Source: Aureobasidium sp. EXF-3400 | Taxonomy: Eukaryota; Ascomycota; Dothideomycetes; Dothideales; Saccotheciaceae | Assembly (NCBI GenBank): GCA_024195585.1 | Contig: SWBL01000005.1 | Location: forward strand, 124,001-188,000 | Direction: 5' to 3' | DNA: 64,000 nt | In this document: piece after piece, positions 31,441 through 45,029 of the stretch | Layout of the letters: each line of letters begins with the position of its first letter | Numbering within the stretch: position 1 is the first letter of the stretch | The notes under the pieces: model-generated | Told to the model about the DNA's origin: nothing | The model's input: only the letters and a program-made list of their open reading frames with translations | Databases searched by the model: none | Translations under genes and position numbers: made by a program

Positions 31441-34400
31441 ATGTCGTCGTCAAGACAGAAGTCGTTCTTTGAGCAAGATCATGGCTCCAAGGTGAGAACA
31501 GTCAGCCATCTCGAGACGCGTCGGCTCAAGTCTGATGCACCATAGTCAAAAGCACGATGGCAGGGCAATCGCAGTTTCGACAAGAACCCATCCACCAACG
31601 AGGCCACCAACGAACCTCTTCCCTCGACAAAGCCTCCAATTCAGCCTTCGACTGAAACAAAATCAAAATTAAAAGCCTTCGAGTTCACCCGCCACCCCGA
31701 CAAGGAAAATCCCTCTACCATCACCACTGCTCCACTATCACCTGTCAAGCACGCTCAAGCCCCGTCGTCGCCTATCAAAACTGTGCAAGACAGACCGCTA
31801 CCTTCAACCCCGGCCATGCGCCTGCCCCTTGCTGATCTCATTGGAAACGCCGAGGACGCTTTACGAAGACCCACGCCACAAGAAGAGTCGCCTGTTGAAG
31901 AGATTGGTTGGATAGCAAATAGCTCACACCCAGACCTGACTCCCCGTCAGAGACGGAGACGTCCGCAGAGTTCGTCGTCTGTCACTTCTTCCCAGAATGA
32001 TGCATCCGACCTTCTGGACTCCAACCTCCCACAGTCTGCTTTCAAGACTCCAAGAGCCGATCCAGCCGCCGAACTGTGGACGCGATATGCTACCGCTAGG
32101 AATCCTGACGAGACACCCATCGAGAAACGCATTCCTTCGTTAGCACATCTCATGAATGACTCTTCGCCTCGATCGGCTCCTCGAACACCAGGAGGCAGCG
32201 TTGGTGGTTTGAGGAGATGGGCAAGCTGTGGTCTAGAGTTTCCCTCTTCGCGAGTCAAGCGACGTCGCGTTAATGGAATCTTTCGCGACAATAATAACCC
32301 TCAGGATCCATCTGTCGCAAAACCTTTGTCACGAGTAGGCATGTTGGTCGAGAAAGTCCAAGAATCTCTCGCCCACAAAGATATTCCTTCGAGTTCTTCA
32401 CCTTTGCCTGATAAGGGCGAGTTCCCCAGGATACACAAGCCCACGTCAGACCATCAAAGGTCACAACCGCCTTCGGCACATTCGTCGCAACAATATTCTT
32501 ATCAGCATGAAGACGCCGAGTTCGACGATACAGACATCACATTGGATGATATGGCCGAGATCCAGCCAGACAACACGACCCAGAATAATTCGATGACCAA
32601 CACAACCGTAATGAACACTATTGATGAAGATGACGACGAATTCGGCGACGACTTTGGTGATGATCTTGACGCTGAAGAGATGGAGAATGCTGTTTCATTC
32701 TTCGAAAGCAGACCTGGTACCTCCAATGGCCAGTTTATCTCCCAACCAAACACGTGTGCGATCGCACAGCTTGACCAACCTTCACCTCCCTCTGCGCCGG
32801 CGCCGGCTCAACAAGATCAACAGCAAAAGCCACAGACTTTCGATCTTACAGGATTCTCTGACGACGACGATGACGACGAATTTGGTGGTTCTGACCTCGA
32901 TGAAGAACAACTTGTCCAGGCTGAAATTGATGCTACTCAAGCGTTGGAGGCGAGTACAAGTGCTAGCTCTGTACGTATCTCGAATCTTCCCAGGGTGTAG
33001 ATAGCTAAGTGTCATCAAGACTACTCAAAAGTCTCGCGCCATTCAACGGTACTTGGTGAAACAAGTTATAGACGGCCAGTATATCGATCTTCGTGGTCGT
33101 CAACAGGCTGAAAAGGTAAGCCACGTGTTGTGTCGCTCCTTCCTCATGAAATTCCGGTGAATTGACAATCACGTGCAGGTCTTGCTTGTTGAGGATGAGG
33201 TGCACAACCTAAACAAAACCATCACTCTGAGGCAATCGTGGCTTGAGACCCACTGCGCTCCTGGCTCCTACGTGCATGTTGTTGGCCGCTTCAGCAAAAT
33301 TGGTCAAATTACTATTGACGACGCCGAAAACTTGATCATTGTCCATCCCGACCACCTGATTTCAGCTACAGTCGTCGCTGATTCCTTCGAGTGTATCCGC
33401 CGAGCTGTTCTCCAAGACAGAGTCAAAGCGACTAGTCGTTCCAGTGAGCCATCTGTCTATGGGTCCATGCTTCATGAGATTTTCCAGGAAGCAATGAAGG
33501 CAAATCAATGGGAACAAGACTCATTGAACGAACTCGTTGGGAAGACAGTAGGCAAGTACTTGGAGAGCTTGTTCGAGCTCGGACACAAAGATACGAACAA
33601 GGCATATGAGCACCTCAAGAGCAAGATGCCTGAGATGAGCTCTTGGGCCAAGGTCTTCGTCAAAGCTAAGCCTGGCCCTGATGCTCTTGCGGAAGACAGA
33701 GGTGGCAAGAAAATTCGTGTCAGCATTACCAAACTGCTCGATGTCGAGGAGCATGTATGGTCGCCAACCTACGGACTGAAAGGCAACATTGACGCCACTG
33801 TTCAAGTCCTCATGGAGGATGAGCAGGGTAGTCGAGCATTAACTGTACCTTTCGAAGTCAAGACTGGACGCAACACTACGAATACTTCGCATCGCGCGCA
33901 AACAGCATTGTACACGCTTTTGCTATCTGATCGATACGATCTGGATGTCATCTATGGCTTGCTGTACTACATGGAGAACTCCAGTATTACGCGAATTCCA
34001 GCAATACGCCATGAACTTCGCCACATGATCATGCAGCGAAACGAGCTTGCCTGCTATGTCCGTGAGCGACTTCAGCTTCCACCGATGATACAAGACGAGC
34101 GCAAATGCGGAAGATGCTATGCCAAAACAGAATGCTTCCTTTATCATAAACTCGCAGAGGACGGTACAACCGAGAGTGCCGGTGTCAAGGAAAAATTCAA
34201 TGAGCTTGTCGGCAAGCTGCAACCTGTTCATCAAGACTTTTTCAAAAAGTGGGACACCCTTTTGACCAAGGAGGAATCTGAGTTGATGAAGTTCCGACGC
34301 GAGCTTTGGACCATGCTCAGCACTGAGCGTGAGAAACTTGGCCGTTGCTTCTCCGAAGTGGTTATCGAGAAAGGTTCTATGAAAGAACTTGAAGACATGA

Positions 34401-36565
34401 CCAAGATTAACCGATATCGCTATACTCTGGTAAAGAAGGAGCCACCACCAGGATTTTCGTTTACTGAATCTCAAATCACGATTGGAGAACCGATTGTCAT
34501 ATCGAGTGAGAAGGGTCACTTCGCACTTGCCAACGGTTACGTGATCAAGGTATCAAGAGGGCGTATCACAGTTGCTGTGGACAGAAGACTCCACAACGCA
34601 CGCCAAAAGCAAGCCGATTTCGACACCAACATAAATCAAACCTTCTCAGGTATAATGGAGGTTGGAAGGGAAGACGAGCCTAGCCAGAATGCTGAAGGTA
34701 TTGAGGAAGCCCCTATTGTTTATCGTCTCGACAAGGACGAGTTCAGCAATGGCATGGCTACCGTTCGCAACAATCTTCTAGCATTGATGGACGACAACAT
34801 TTTTCGCTCCGCCGACTTGCGCAAACTTATCGTTGAAGACACCGACCCAGTATTCAAGCCCGAGCCTGCGGCCTATGCATTGTCTGGGCCAGCCAGCCAG
34901 CTCCAGATCAACAGAGATCAACGTGCTGCGATTGACAAAGTCATGTCTGCTAGAGACTATGCTCTTGTACTCGGTATGCCAGGCACGGGAAAGACGACCA
35001 CTATTGCTCACATCATCAGAGCCTTGGTGGCCCGTGGCAAGAGTGTGCTTCTGACTTCATATACACATACCGCCGTGGACAACATTCTTCTGAAACTACG
35101 AGATTCAGATGCGTCTGTCTTGCGACTAGGTACTTTGGCGAAGATCCACCCGGAGGTTCAGGAGTTCGCTCATCTAGCTGCGACACCCAAACAAAGCATG
35201 GAGGAACTGGAAGACACGTATATGAAGCCACAAGTCGTTGCAACAACTTGTTTGGGTGTCAACCATCAACTATTCCAGCAGAGAGTCTTTGACTACTGCA
35301 TTGTGGATGAAGCATCACAGATCACTCTCCCAGTCTGTCTCGGACCTATTCGCATGGCAAAAACGTTCGTCCTCGTTGGAGACCACTACCAGCTTCCTCC
35401 TCTGGTCCAGAATCGCGAGGCCCAAGAAGGCGGTCTCGACATCAGTCTCTTCAAGCTCCTATCTGACCGACATCCAGAAAGTGTGGTCAACTTGGAGCAC
35501 CAGTACCGCATGTGCGAAGAAGTGCAATTGCTGTCCAAGACTCTGATCTACTCCGGCCGCCTGAAATGCGGCAACGATGCCGTTGCTTCCCGGACTCTCA
35601 ACGTGCCCACCCCTGACGGCATAATGAGATATCATTCCGAGCCCCAAGGTTCATGGTCCCTTGATCGAAATCTCTGTCTAGGCCCAGCTCAAGGAAAGTG
35701 CTGGCTCTCGGATATTCTCTCGCCATCCCGAAAGGTAGTCTTCGCAAACACAGATACTCTTTGTCCTGTGCCAAAAGAGACCGCGGTTGGCTCTCGCATT
35801 GTCAATGCGACTGAGGCCCAACTGCTTACACAACTGGTTCTATCCCTGATCTCCCAGGGCGTCCCTCCTAATGAAATCGGAGTCATAGCCTTCTACCGCT
35901 CACAACTCGCTCTACTGCGTCAGTTGCTAAAACCACACCCGGAAGCTTCGGGGGTAGAAATGCATACGGCAGACAAATTCCAAGGCCGCGACAAGGAAGT
36001 TGTGTTCATCTCTTGCGTGCGTAGCAACGATACAGGAAACGTCGGTGATCTGCTCCGGGATTGGAGGCGTCTCAATGTCGCTTTCACACGCGCCAGAAGC
36101 AAGATGGTCGTGTTGGGCAGTAAGGAAACATTGACGTCGAATGAGTTGCTCGAGAAGTTTCTCAAACTGGTCGAAAGCAATGGATGGATTTACAATCTTC
36201 CAAAATTGGCGGAACGCGGACACAACTTCCAAGACGGACTGGGTGTCAGTTTGGCTACGCAAAATACGCCCGCCAAATCACCTTGCAAGAGAGATCTAGC
36301 TGGTAGCCTCGAGGACAACGAAGATGGTAAGAAGCGCCGGCGTAATCCTCATGCTCAACGAAAAGGCATCGAAGACTACCTCTCTGGTTCTCCGGCAGCC
36401 AGAAGTGTATATCAAAGGGATAACTCGAAGATCAACAAGCCCTTTAAAGTGCCTGACAAGGTTGGCAAAGTGGGAACTAAGGCGCTTTTTGGAAAAGAGC
36501 ATTCGAGCAGCAAAAGACCTGTCCTTATGGACATTGTTAACGACGCTCTTGGTGGAATTGAGTAG
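31441..36565 (+). CDS. DNA2: DNA2 replication helicase/nuclease
   Basis: Four exons: 31441-31491, 31546-32970, 33020-33115 and 33179-36565 (introns 54, 49 and 63 bp). The product is 1652 aa, usual for fungal DNA2. Residues 1-480 are disordered and acidic. The RecB-like nuclease spans about 590-850, with YGSMLHEIFQEAM, FEVKTGR and HRAQTALY, and an iron-sulphur cluster set made by a Cys near 595 (SFECIRR) and CGRCYAKTEC near 834. The superfamily 1 helicase follows: Walker A GMPGTGKTTT near 1123, IVDEASQ near 1234, GDHYQLPP, EHQYRM, ADKFQGRDKEVV and RRLNVAFTRAR near 1487. All catalytic residues are intact. DNA2 processes Okazaki fragments and resects double-strand breaks in the nucleus. The C-terminus carries KRRR and QRKGIEDYL, a possible PCNA-type motif with imperfect spacing. 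Confidence 0.95.
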
Positions 36566-37042
36566 AGGGGGAAAGACGCACTTGGACTGGAAAGGGAAGG
36601 TGGATTGGAATAAGTGCAAGAGCAGGTTGAATTCCATGCGTCCCGGATTAGGGCTAGAGTGCGATGCATGGACGATTCTTAGGTAGATCGAAGTTTATCA
36701 TTACATGCTTAGCTAGGTAGCTATATATTATTCAAGGGCAGGAGCAGGCTCCTAGCCTGTTGTTCGACTCAGCAAGACTTTCTAAAACAATGTAATCAGA
36801 TGACAAAACAGGGATGATAGGCAAAGACGCTCGTGCGCGGCTTCTTGCGTGACAAACTTTCGGACCGAAAACAAGCTTCGCCAACCCGCCTCTCTCCAAG
36901 CCCTCCACTTTCAACCCACGTTCTCCACACGCTAACAACCATCTAACACTCGGCGATCTGTCGACTGGGACTATGGTAAAGGCTCAGTCCTACGTGACTT
37001 AGGTCCCTCATCTGACGGTTAGCAAGCAGAGCGCGAGGCAGC
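36566..37042. promoter_or_regulatory. Intergenic region before the Zn2Cys6 gene
   Basis: About 480 bases between two plus-strand genes, holding the DNA2 3' flank and the promoter of the regulator. No gene or repeat seen. Confidence 0.4.
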
Positions 37043-39519
37043 ATGCCTGCTCAAAGTCGTCACCCTAAGAAGAGTGCCTTTTCCTGTGAGTCTTGCCGAA
37101 GGCGAAAGGTATGCATTCTCGAAGAGAGCACACCGTAAGCACTTGTTGATTGTCGATGCTTTCAGGTCAAGTGCGACGGTGTACAACCAATCTGTAATCG
37201 ATGCAACGCTCGAGCCGAGACATGTGAATATCACCTGTAAGTATGACCGCCACTCCGGAATCATGACTCGCTCAAGAAGTCAGACTGCCTGAAAGTCGAA
37301 CGAACTGACTCCTCAAGTGCTCCTACCTTGTCGTACACACAACGCCTGGAGAAGCGAGTTGCAGAACTTGAATCTTTGCTCGTGACTTCCCAGCCTGAAG
37401 CCTCAACTTCAACAATAACTCAGGCTGTTTCTCCTCAACAAAGCACCATTGCAACTACAACATTTACTCCTGAATCTGCCGACGCCGCAGAAAACAAAGA
37501 CGATCATGTTGCTTTCCATGGCTCCACGAGTCTTTTTCAGCTGCCTGGAAGTGTTAGGGCACGGGTGACAGACAAGGATGCCGAGCAACAGGAGGATGGT
37601 TCCAAACGAGAAAGCTTACTGAATAACGCGTGGCGTGAACGAGCATTTGAGAAGCTTGCAACTACGCCGGTAAATCAACGCTTGCTGTCACAATCATGAT
37701 CGATAAAGGCTGACTCCAACAACAGGAGCCTTATCGATATCTGCTTGATTCACACTGGTCGTGGATCCAACCTCTGTTCAATTTCGTCTACAGACCGGCC
37801 TTTACACGTACGTGTGGCCAAGCGCCCATCTCAGAGATTTTGGCTAACAGCTGTCAGGCGACATGATGACTGGAGGCCAGTACTACTCGGCAGCGTTATT
37901 CAATGCCATGCTCTCACATTCAGTGCGTTGGTGCAAGACGGAACCGGGAATGCAAGAACTGCTTGCTCCATTCGATGAGGGGGCCGCCTTCTTCCAGACG
38001 GCTGTCACGAACTTATTTGACGATCTCAGGAATGGGCAGAGTAAGGTTCCTACGGTCCAGTGCCTGCTACTACTCAGTGCTCAGGAGTGTGGTCGTGGAA
38101 ACAGAACACAAGCTTGGCTGTACAGTGGCATGGCCTTCCGCCTGATCGACGACATGGGAATGTGTATTGATGGTCAACGTTATACCGATTCAACTCAATT
38201 CTCTGCCGAAGATATTGAGATACGAAATCGGCTGTTTTGGTCTTGCTATTTCTGGGACAAGCTGATAGCGCTATACTTTGGACGGTCACCTATGTTGCAA
38301 AACTCACACGTCAGTCCACCGCGTGTTATTAGTAAGTTTTTCTGCTATTAATCTGATGTGTTCCTGGAGTCCCGCTGACGTCGACACAGTGGATGACACT
38401 GCAGAGATCGAGATATGGATGCCACACGGTCTCACAACCGCCAACTATCCACCCAGACAAGCACACTCCATCTCATGTTTCATACACATGTGTGGTCTTG
38501 CTGAGATATTGAATCAAGTTCTCATTCATTTCTACAGCCCGACCTGCGACTTGTCGTCCTCCAGCGCCTTGGCATGCGCCCTCGAACAAAGCTCCAAGAT
38601 GAGAGTTTGGTGGAAAGATTTACCAGAGCATCTGAAGATCAATGTTGGAGTGCTACCGCGACTGGCGCCCCCTTCGCATATTGTCACGCTAAAGTGGGTT
38701 GCTTGTACGCTTTGACGTTTCCAAACTGACAGGAATACAGTTGCCTCTATCATACCATCAACATTCTCCTCCATCGCACTTTACTGAGACTCAGTGGCTC
38801 AAATCATCCCTCAGCTGCTACAAGCATTGACCAAAATCCGCTCATACAATGTATATCATCCTCCACCTCGATAATAGCGCTCTTCGACCTTTTCGTCCGC
38901 ACCTTTGGTGATGGACATATAGTCCTGAGTTTGGCCTACAGCTTATACACTGCAACGTCTATCCTGTTACTCGAGCTGCAGGCGAGCCCAACCAATCCGC
39001 AAAGATATACGATGGAAAGACTCTCTTACTGTCTCTCCGCTCTCGAAAGAGTAAAGAAGACCAACCCAGGTATGTCGAAGTTCTATACAAGCCTTTCATA
39101 CACAATAAGCAAACCTACTGACCTGGAAATCCACAGTCATCGCGACAGCCTCAAAACTAATCCGCAAGGAATTAATGGTCCTTGGTCTGGATATTCACGC
39201 CCATACCGCATCACCCAGCGACCCAGCAGGAGACCCATCAACGCGACCATTTCACCCACCAAGATTCGTACCGTTATCTACTGCACACCAATCTTCACAC
39301 AGCATGCCTCTGGTATCCAGCAACCTCAACGAGCAGCAAACCGTGGTTGATGGAGAAGAGCAGAACATGGTCTTTATGGATGCTTCGTATCTCGACAATG
39401 GCCAGGTGTCTGGAGGTTTAGAGTATGATCTTTTGGATATGAGTCCGAGTACTTTCGAGGCATTTACACAGGTTGAGCCTTTGAGCACGACCATGAATCC
39501 TGGGTTCGACTTCTTCTAA
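37043..39519 (+). CDS. Zn2Cys6 transcription factor with fungal-specific domain
   Basis: Eight exons: 37043-37108, 37166-37236, 37318-37669, 37726-37807, 37858-38331, 38390-38693, 38741-39069 and 39137-39519. Introns are 47-81 bp and every junction keeps the phase. The product is 686 aa. The zinc cluster is C15-x2-C18-x6-C25-x6-C32-x2-C35-x6-C42, split by intron 1. A leucine-rich coiled coil follows (QRLEKRVAELESLL). The fungal transcription factor domain has YRYLLDSHWSWIQPLFNFVY, VQCLLLLSAQECGRGNRTQA and MAFRLIDDMGMC, then RLFWSCYFWDKLIALYFGR. The tail is rich in Asp and Phe and may activate. The target pathway is unknown and neighbours give no hint. Confidence 0.88.
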
Positions 39520-39790
39520 ACACAGGTGCTTCTGAGATTGATGAGGGGTGTATGGAGACATCAGACGGTGGAACACGAAAGGATGAAAGTCACAATGTTC
39601 AAGTCGGAATAAATCGTAATCCAGAGTAATGCATTTGAGAAATGTGTTATGTACTAAGGGGTATCTGCTCTAGAGTGTATTTTAGTAGCGCGCCACCCAT
39701 ATAGGGTAGATATGGTATGCAAAAATAGGGTAATCCAAGGGATATATCGGTCCGCCCCCTATCAATATAAACACGAACTTTTTCACTTTC

Positions 39791-42043
39791 TCACTTCCTC
39801 TGGCCCAACATCTCAACACCCAAGCCATCATTGCCTTCGTTGACGGTCATTTGCTCAACAGCCTTGACGAGATCAAAGGTGATGCCTTCACCGACCACAC
39901 TGTCCTTGTTGTACTCCTTGTGCTCGGCAACAAAGTGTCTGATCCATTTGGCAGCCGTCCAGAGCTCGCCCGTCGCACGCTGACGGATAAGCTTCAGATA
40001 CCTAGCCATCTCGCAGCGGATCTCGACATCGACGTTGATGCTGGACAGATAACGTTCGACCAGAGGAATCAAACCGGGGAAACCGTCGGCCTTGCCATTC
40101 ATGATTTCATCGACGGTCATGAGTTCGTATTCGTCCTCGACGCGGGAGGCAGGGCTAGGAGGACGCGAGAATTGTGTCGGTGTCGAAGTGCCCGATCTCG
40201 GTTGTCTGGTCGCAGGGAAGGGGTTCTTGCGGAACCAGAATTTCTGTTCCGTGACTGCGTTGCGAAGGTGTGCCGTCTCCATATTCTCGGTCGTCTTTTG
40301 GATGGGAATGTAGAAGTTGAGGTCGAAGCTAAGGATTGCGCGGGTGATTAGGACAACAAAGACGGAGAAGGCTGCATTCTCAAAGTCGGTGATCTGAATC
40401 TCCATGGGTCTGACCTCAACACGCCAGCCAATGTCGTTGCCGGGCGGTGGTGGCTTGAAGCGCATGTGTTGCCAGTTTGTGGATTGCAGGTTCTCGAAGT
40501 GGTCGACCTTGTTCAAATCTAGCTCCTTCAGGTCTTCGTTGAAGACAACAATCGGATCGCGAATGAAGAGATGAGCAAAGTGCGTGGCCAACAAATCGTC
40601 CATGCCACCATCGACGAGCTTCTGCTTCATGTCGGGATCAACTACAAGGTTAGGATCAAAATACTCCTTGCGTAGGCGGGGATCTTGGGCGATGTATGTG
40701 GAGTTGGAAGCGTATCGAGACTTGGGAATCTGCCATCTAGATTCTTTCAACGGCTGCGGTTTGTCAGTCTGGGTCTGTATATAGGCAGCGGGTAACAAAC
40801 CTTCTCGCCAAGCTCTTCCGGAGTTCTGTCGTCGACTGATCTGCTGATCTGGTTCCATCTGACATCGGTATCGGCCAAAAAGCCCTTGTAAATAGGTGTG
40901 GCGGCAGTCAAGGCGAGCAAAATCGGACCAATAGGGCTGAGTTGGTCGTACATCTTGCGACCCTCGTCAATGTTCTTTGCCTGGAAAGTAATCTGCAGAC
41001 AACAGCTTCCCATGCCGAAGGCCATTGCATCCATGTAGATGTGATTCTCTTTGGCAGCTCCGTTCCGGACGTTGTCGTCCTCGGGCCAGGTGTGAAGATC
41101 GTAGTCAACAGTAGGGTCGTTGAAGGGCCATACGGTCTTTTCGTCCTTGTACACTGGTACGTTGATCTCAACCTTGCGGCCTCGGCGAGCGCGAATGTTG
41201 GCGGCCAAAGTCGGGAATCGAATATGTGGGTTGGCGATCTCGTCAGGGAGAAACTGAGATCTGAGCTTGTCGCCGTTCAGGGGATACTCGGGAGTAATGG
41301 ATCGTTCTTTGGCACCCAGTCTTGGGAAAGTTGTCAGAGTAATGGGGAATTCGCTCGGTTCCATGTGCTCCTTTGCGATTTTGCGCCTAGAAAGCTGGTC
41401 AGCGCCATGCTCTTCGCATTGAAATGTCATAGGCAGGCTTACCTCCACTTCATGTCTGACTCGACGTCAAGCAGATCTTTGAGGTCAATTCCCCATGGTC
41501 GTCCAGGAGTCGCCTCAAGCATGAAACGACCGAATTCGGGGTGGAACACGGGAGCTGTCTTACCAGACCTGACACGCATCAGTAAAGTTATGCCTCGCAG
41601 ACCAAGAAGCAAAAAAGACGGTACCTGGCTGAGCCACGCTGGATCTCATCTACACCACCACCCTGAGCGAGGAGCTTCTCATCGCTAGCCAAAGCCTCGA
41701 GAATATCTGCCTGGCGTAGCGAGAGTCGGACCTGACGCTTGTCGTCATCGTATGTCACGACAAGATACTCGATTTCGTCTCCCCAGAGAAGGGCATCACG
41801 CTCCTTGCCCTTTGCTCGTCTCCAAGTCGCCAGTAGTTGCTAACCAATAATCTCAGCTCTTGTGCTCATGTGCGCATATCCAAGTGGGTACACGTACCTC
41901 GATGCCCCATTCTCGGACCTGTCCGGCGACCTGCTTCGCTTCAGGCCAGGCAAGCGGCGTTCCCAGGGCTCTGTGCGCAGGAGCGGTTAGCGGGAGCGGG
42001 TGTGGTCAATCGAGGACAGTCATGTCTCATACAGTAGTCCCAT
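39791..42043 (-). CDS. GSH1: Glutamate-cysteine ligase (gamma-glutamylcysteine synthetase)
   Basis: Six exons: 42043-42033 (11 nt), 41970-41898, 41839-41625, 41568-41443, 41386-40801 and 40753-39791. The introns are 47-62 bp. The product is 657 aa, as expected for the eukaryotic enzyme, which makes gamma-glutamylcysteine, the rate-limiting step of glutathione synthesis in the cytosol. Key segments are MGLLALGTPLAWPEAK, GDEIEYLVVTYDD (active-site acidic residues), FHPEFGRFMLEATPGRPW, MDAMAFGMGSCCLQITFQ and GWRVEVRPMEIQITDFENAA. The 11-nt first exon supplies ATGGGACTACT and is supported because it restores the conserved MGLLALGTPL. No Yap1 site of the TTACTAA type was found in the 400 bases upstream. 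Confidence 0.95.
42033..42043 (-). other. GSH1: 11-nt first coding exon of GSH1
   Basis: ATGGGACTACT followed by a GTATGA donor; the 62-bp intron ends CGCACAG at 41971. The joined codons give M-G-L-L-A-L-G, which is the conserved start of the enzyme. Automatic gene finders often miss so small an exon. Confidence 0.85.
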
Positions 42044-43394
42044 GTCTTGTGGTTTGTACTAGGTGGTACGAGGTCTTCAATTGGCTTCCACGACGGGCGG
42101 TGCTGAAACGAGGGTTGCTGCGAGCGGGCTACAAGAATTGTGTCGGATGGTAGAGATGACGATGGGCCACGATAGGCAGTGGTTCGGGCGGTTACCACAT
42201 AGTGTGGTCGAGGGAACGTGCTGGTAGGTTGGCGGGAGATTGATGGCGGGTAGGGACAGGAGAGAAAACAATAGCTATCTAGTCTATGGCACTGGATGCG
42301 AAATGCGCATTACAAATGCTCCACGCCCAGACGCTCGTTGTGACGGCACTTGAAAGCACGCCATTGGCAAGAACCTCACGGCCGCTCCCGATCGCGGGGC
42401 GTCTTGCCTAATCAGTTCATCTTATACACGACCTCGACTTTTTTTACTCAGCATCTTGGGTAAGCTGCTACTGCCCTCCGGACGACCTCCGTCAAAAGGT
42501 GCTTCCAAAGCTTTGAGCAGGCGCGACTTTACACCTGTCAGACGCAGCCGCCCGCCCGCTCCTGCACCACATCCACTTCTTGCATGCACCTGCCGCCGAC
42601 AACACTCACGACATGTCCGACACGCCCATGTCCTATCCCCGTCAATCCTTGCTCCACTTACATCCTAACTCGTCTTTCTTTTGCATTTGTTTCTTATATC
42701 ATTGGCTCCAACGCCTGGTCTGTCTGCAACCAGGCAACCAACACCGAGTTACCAAGGGATCACGTTGAGATGCAACGAGCCTGTACAAACACATGAATGA
42801 TATTCATGTACCACTACCACATTCCCCCAATCCTGAAATATCTAACACTTCAACATAAAATAAACAATTCTTCCCCATTACCAACTGCCCAAACCCGACA
42901 GCCTGGTAGCCAAACACCTGAGAGCCTAATAGCTCTGTGCTCTTGTAGCCGCTGACATGGCCGATTGAGCCATGCCGCATATCAAAATGCCTATCAAAAA
43001 ACAACAATTCCTGACCCAACAGGCAGATCCTAGAAAACTCCGTGGTCCCAATGCTAGTGTCGTGAGGATGGCCTAAAAGCCATCGTATGCGTGTCCCGTG
43101 ATCCGTCGTATACGAAATATGCAATCGAGAGGTCTAAAAACCTCTTGCAAAAACTTGTTGATGCACTATCCGGCCAGGGGTTATACCGGAATTGGCCTCT
43201 AATAAGGCCCCACGCATGTGACGCCCGCACATTTTTCGCTTTTTTGGTGTAAGAATAATAATTGAACAATAAACAGACCCAAGGCCAACGCGATATTGGC
43301 AATCAGCCGATGCCTGCGTGCTAGCCAAGTCTTGCGACATAGGTGTCGAGAGGGTTGCTCGAGAGCCGTCATCGGCTATTGCCAGTTGCAGATT
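42044..43394. other. Intergenic region, GSH1 promoter and NsdD 3' flank
   Basis: About 1.35 kb between two minus-strand genes. A C/T-rich plus-strand stretch at 42540-42700 carries three overlapping short frames without known relatives. No repeat was noted. Confidence 0.45.
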
Positions 43395-45029
43395 TCAGTT
43401 TTGCGCATCCTCAGAGGCTTTGGGGCGAAGGTTGGAGCTGGAAATGGCGGCAGCGTTCTTTCCAGCTTTCCTTGTAAGCTTGGCATAATGAAGTCCGCAT
43501 GCATTACACAGGGTGCGAGCACCATCGGGACCTCTGCGCCATTCTGGAGTCTCGGCTCTGTTACAGCTGTGACATCTGCCAGGGGGAGCAGCGCGCTGAG
43601 TGATACATTAGTTGTGATTCTGTCACATGACCAAGACAATGTAAACTTACACCTCGGCGTTTCTTAGCCTCAGCGCCGGCAAATCCACCAATTTTTGCCT
43701 CTTCATTCTGATGGACAGAATCACGCTTGATGCCTTCTTGCGCCCTTGACTGCTGTTCTTGAGCTTGCTGGAAATAAGCTGTCTGCTGTGCAATGATGAA
43801 TTCTCTCATCTTAGCATAACAGTCAAGTTGACGGCGGGACTTCTCCATGAGATGGTCGATTTCTTGTAGTTGAGGCAGATTGCCCGGAGCAGGTTCTGAT
43901 CTCTGAGATTGATGCAAGCGAGCACCACATTGTCTACTGAAGTCCAACATGTAGCTACTAGACTCGGCAATCTGGCGATTTGGTCAGTGACGCGTAGATA
44001 CAACTTTTTGCGGGGCAAACAAACCTCGTTCAGAGCTTCGCCAAAGTCCCACATGTCCAGATGACGTTTCACGGAATCGCCGAAAGGAGCTCTTCCGGGT
44101 TCGCCATTTTGAGGCGGAGCAGGTTGAGTAATCGATGGCTGATAAACAGATGAAGTAGGTGCTGCGGAGTGCGGCGCCGATGAAGGGTAGGCGTAATGAG
44201 ATGCATAAGGTGCGGGAGCTGGGACCGGAACAGGAGCAGGCGCGTAACCGTAGGGAAGAGCATGCTGAGGTGCTGACGGAGGAGGAGCAACAGGCGGCAT
44301 ACTGAGGGGATGGGAAGCAGTCCTTTCATGAGAGGCAGAGACAGGATATGAACGCGGGTATTGTGATTGATGGGCCAAGGGAGATTGGCCAGCATGTGAT
44401 ACAATTGGTTGCGACGCATACACTGATCGTTGACGGTCTTGGTGCTCGGGAATCTGACGAGGACTGATCTCCTGGTGGGGTTGAGCATAAGGGCTACGAG
44501 CCCCATGGGTGAAAACAGCGGGTTGTGGTGGTGGTGGGGGCTCCATTGGGGCGAAAGACCTTCTAGCAGAGACTGGCGAAGCAGGCGAAGGCGCTGTGAC
44601 AGGAGCGTGGTATGCAGGCTGGGGAGCAGACGAGTAAGGTCTTTGGCCGGCGGGAGGGTAAGAAGCTGGCTGCTCTACGCCGAGAGCTTCATGAATCGAT
44701 GGCAAGGATTGCTTGTTGGCCTGGCTCGAGGGATCTTCGTTCGAGGGACGACGAGTCTCTGTAGGAAGGCGAGCATCGGAATACGATGGACGACTGTAAG
44801 GTGGCGGGGGACCAGAGGGGTAGGCGATGGTCGGGCTGTTTGTAGCAGAAGGCGCCATTGACATGTTTGTGCCACGGGCCTGATACTCGGCTTCTTCCCG
44901 CTTTATCTTCTCGATATCGAGCATTTTGATGGGCGGCAGCGCAGGTCTGAATTGCTTGTTAGCCAGAGGCTCGACGGGACTCGGTTGCCGGAGAGCCCAG
45001 TCTTGCCTTTGTCTGTCGCCGGAGTCCAT
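43395..45029 (-). CDS. nsdD: GATA zinc-finger factor of the NsdD type
   Basis: Three exons: 45029-44025, 43971-43651 and 43595-43395 (introns 53 and 55 bp). The product is 508 aa. Residues 1-320 are Pro/Ser/Ala/Tyr/Gln-rich, typical of an activation region. A conserved helical segment with SSYMLDFSRQCGARLHQSQ lies near residue 340. The single zinc finger is at the C-terminus (about 450-475): C-x2-C-x18-C-x2-C with CNRAETPEWRRGPDG and TLCNACGLHYAKLTRK, preceded by RRGRAAPPGR restored by splicing. This finger with an 18-residue loop and the domain before it match NsdD of Aspergillus, a regulator of sexual and asexual development. The upstream region is unusually long (4.2 kb), as is common for such regulators. 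Confidence 0.88.
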
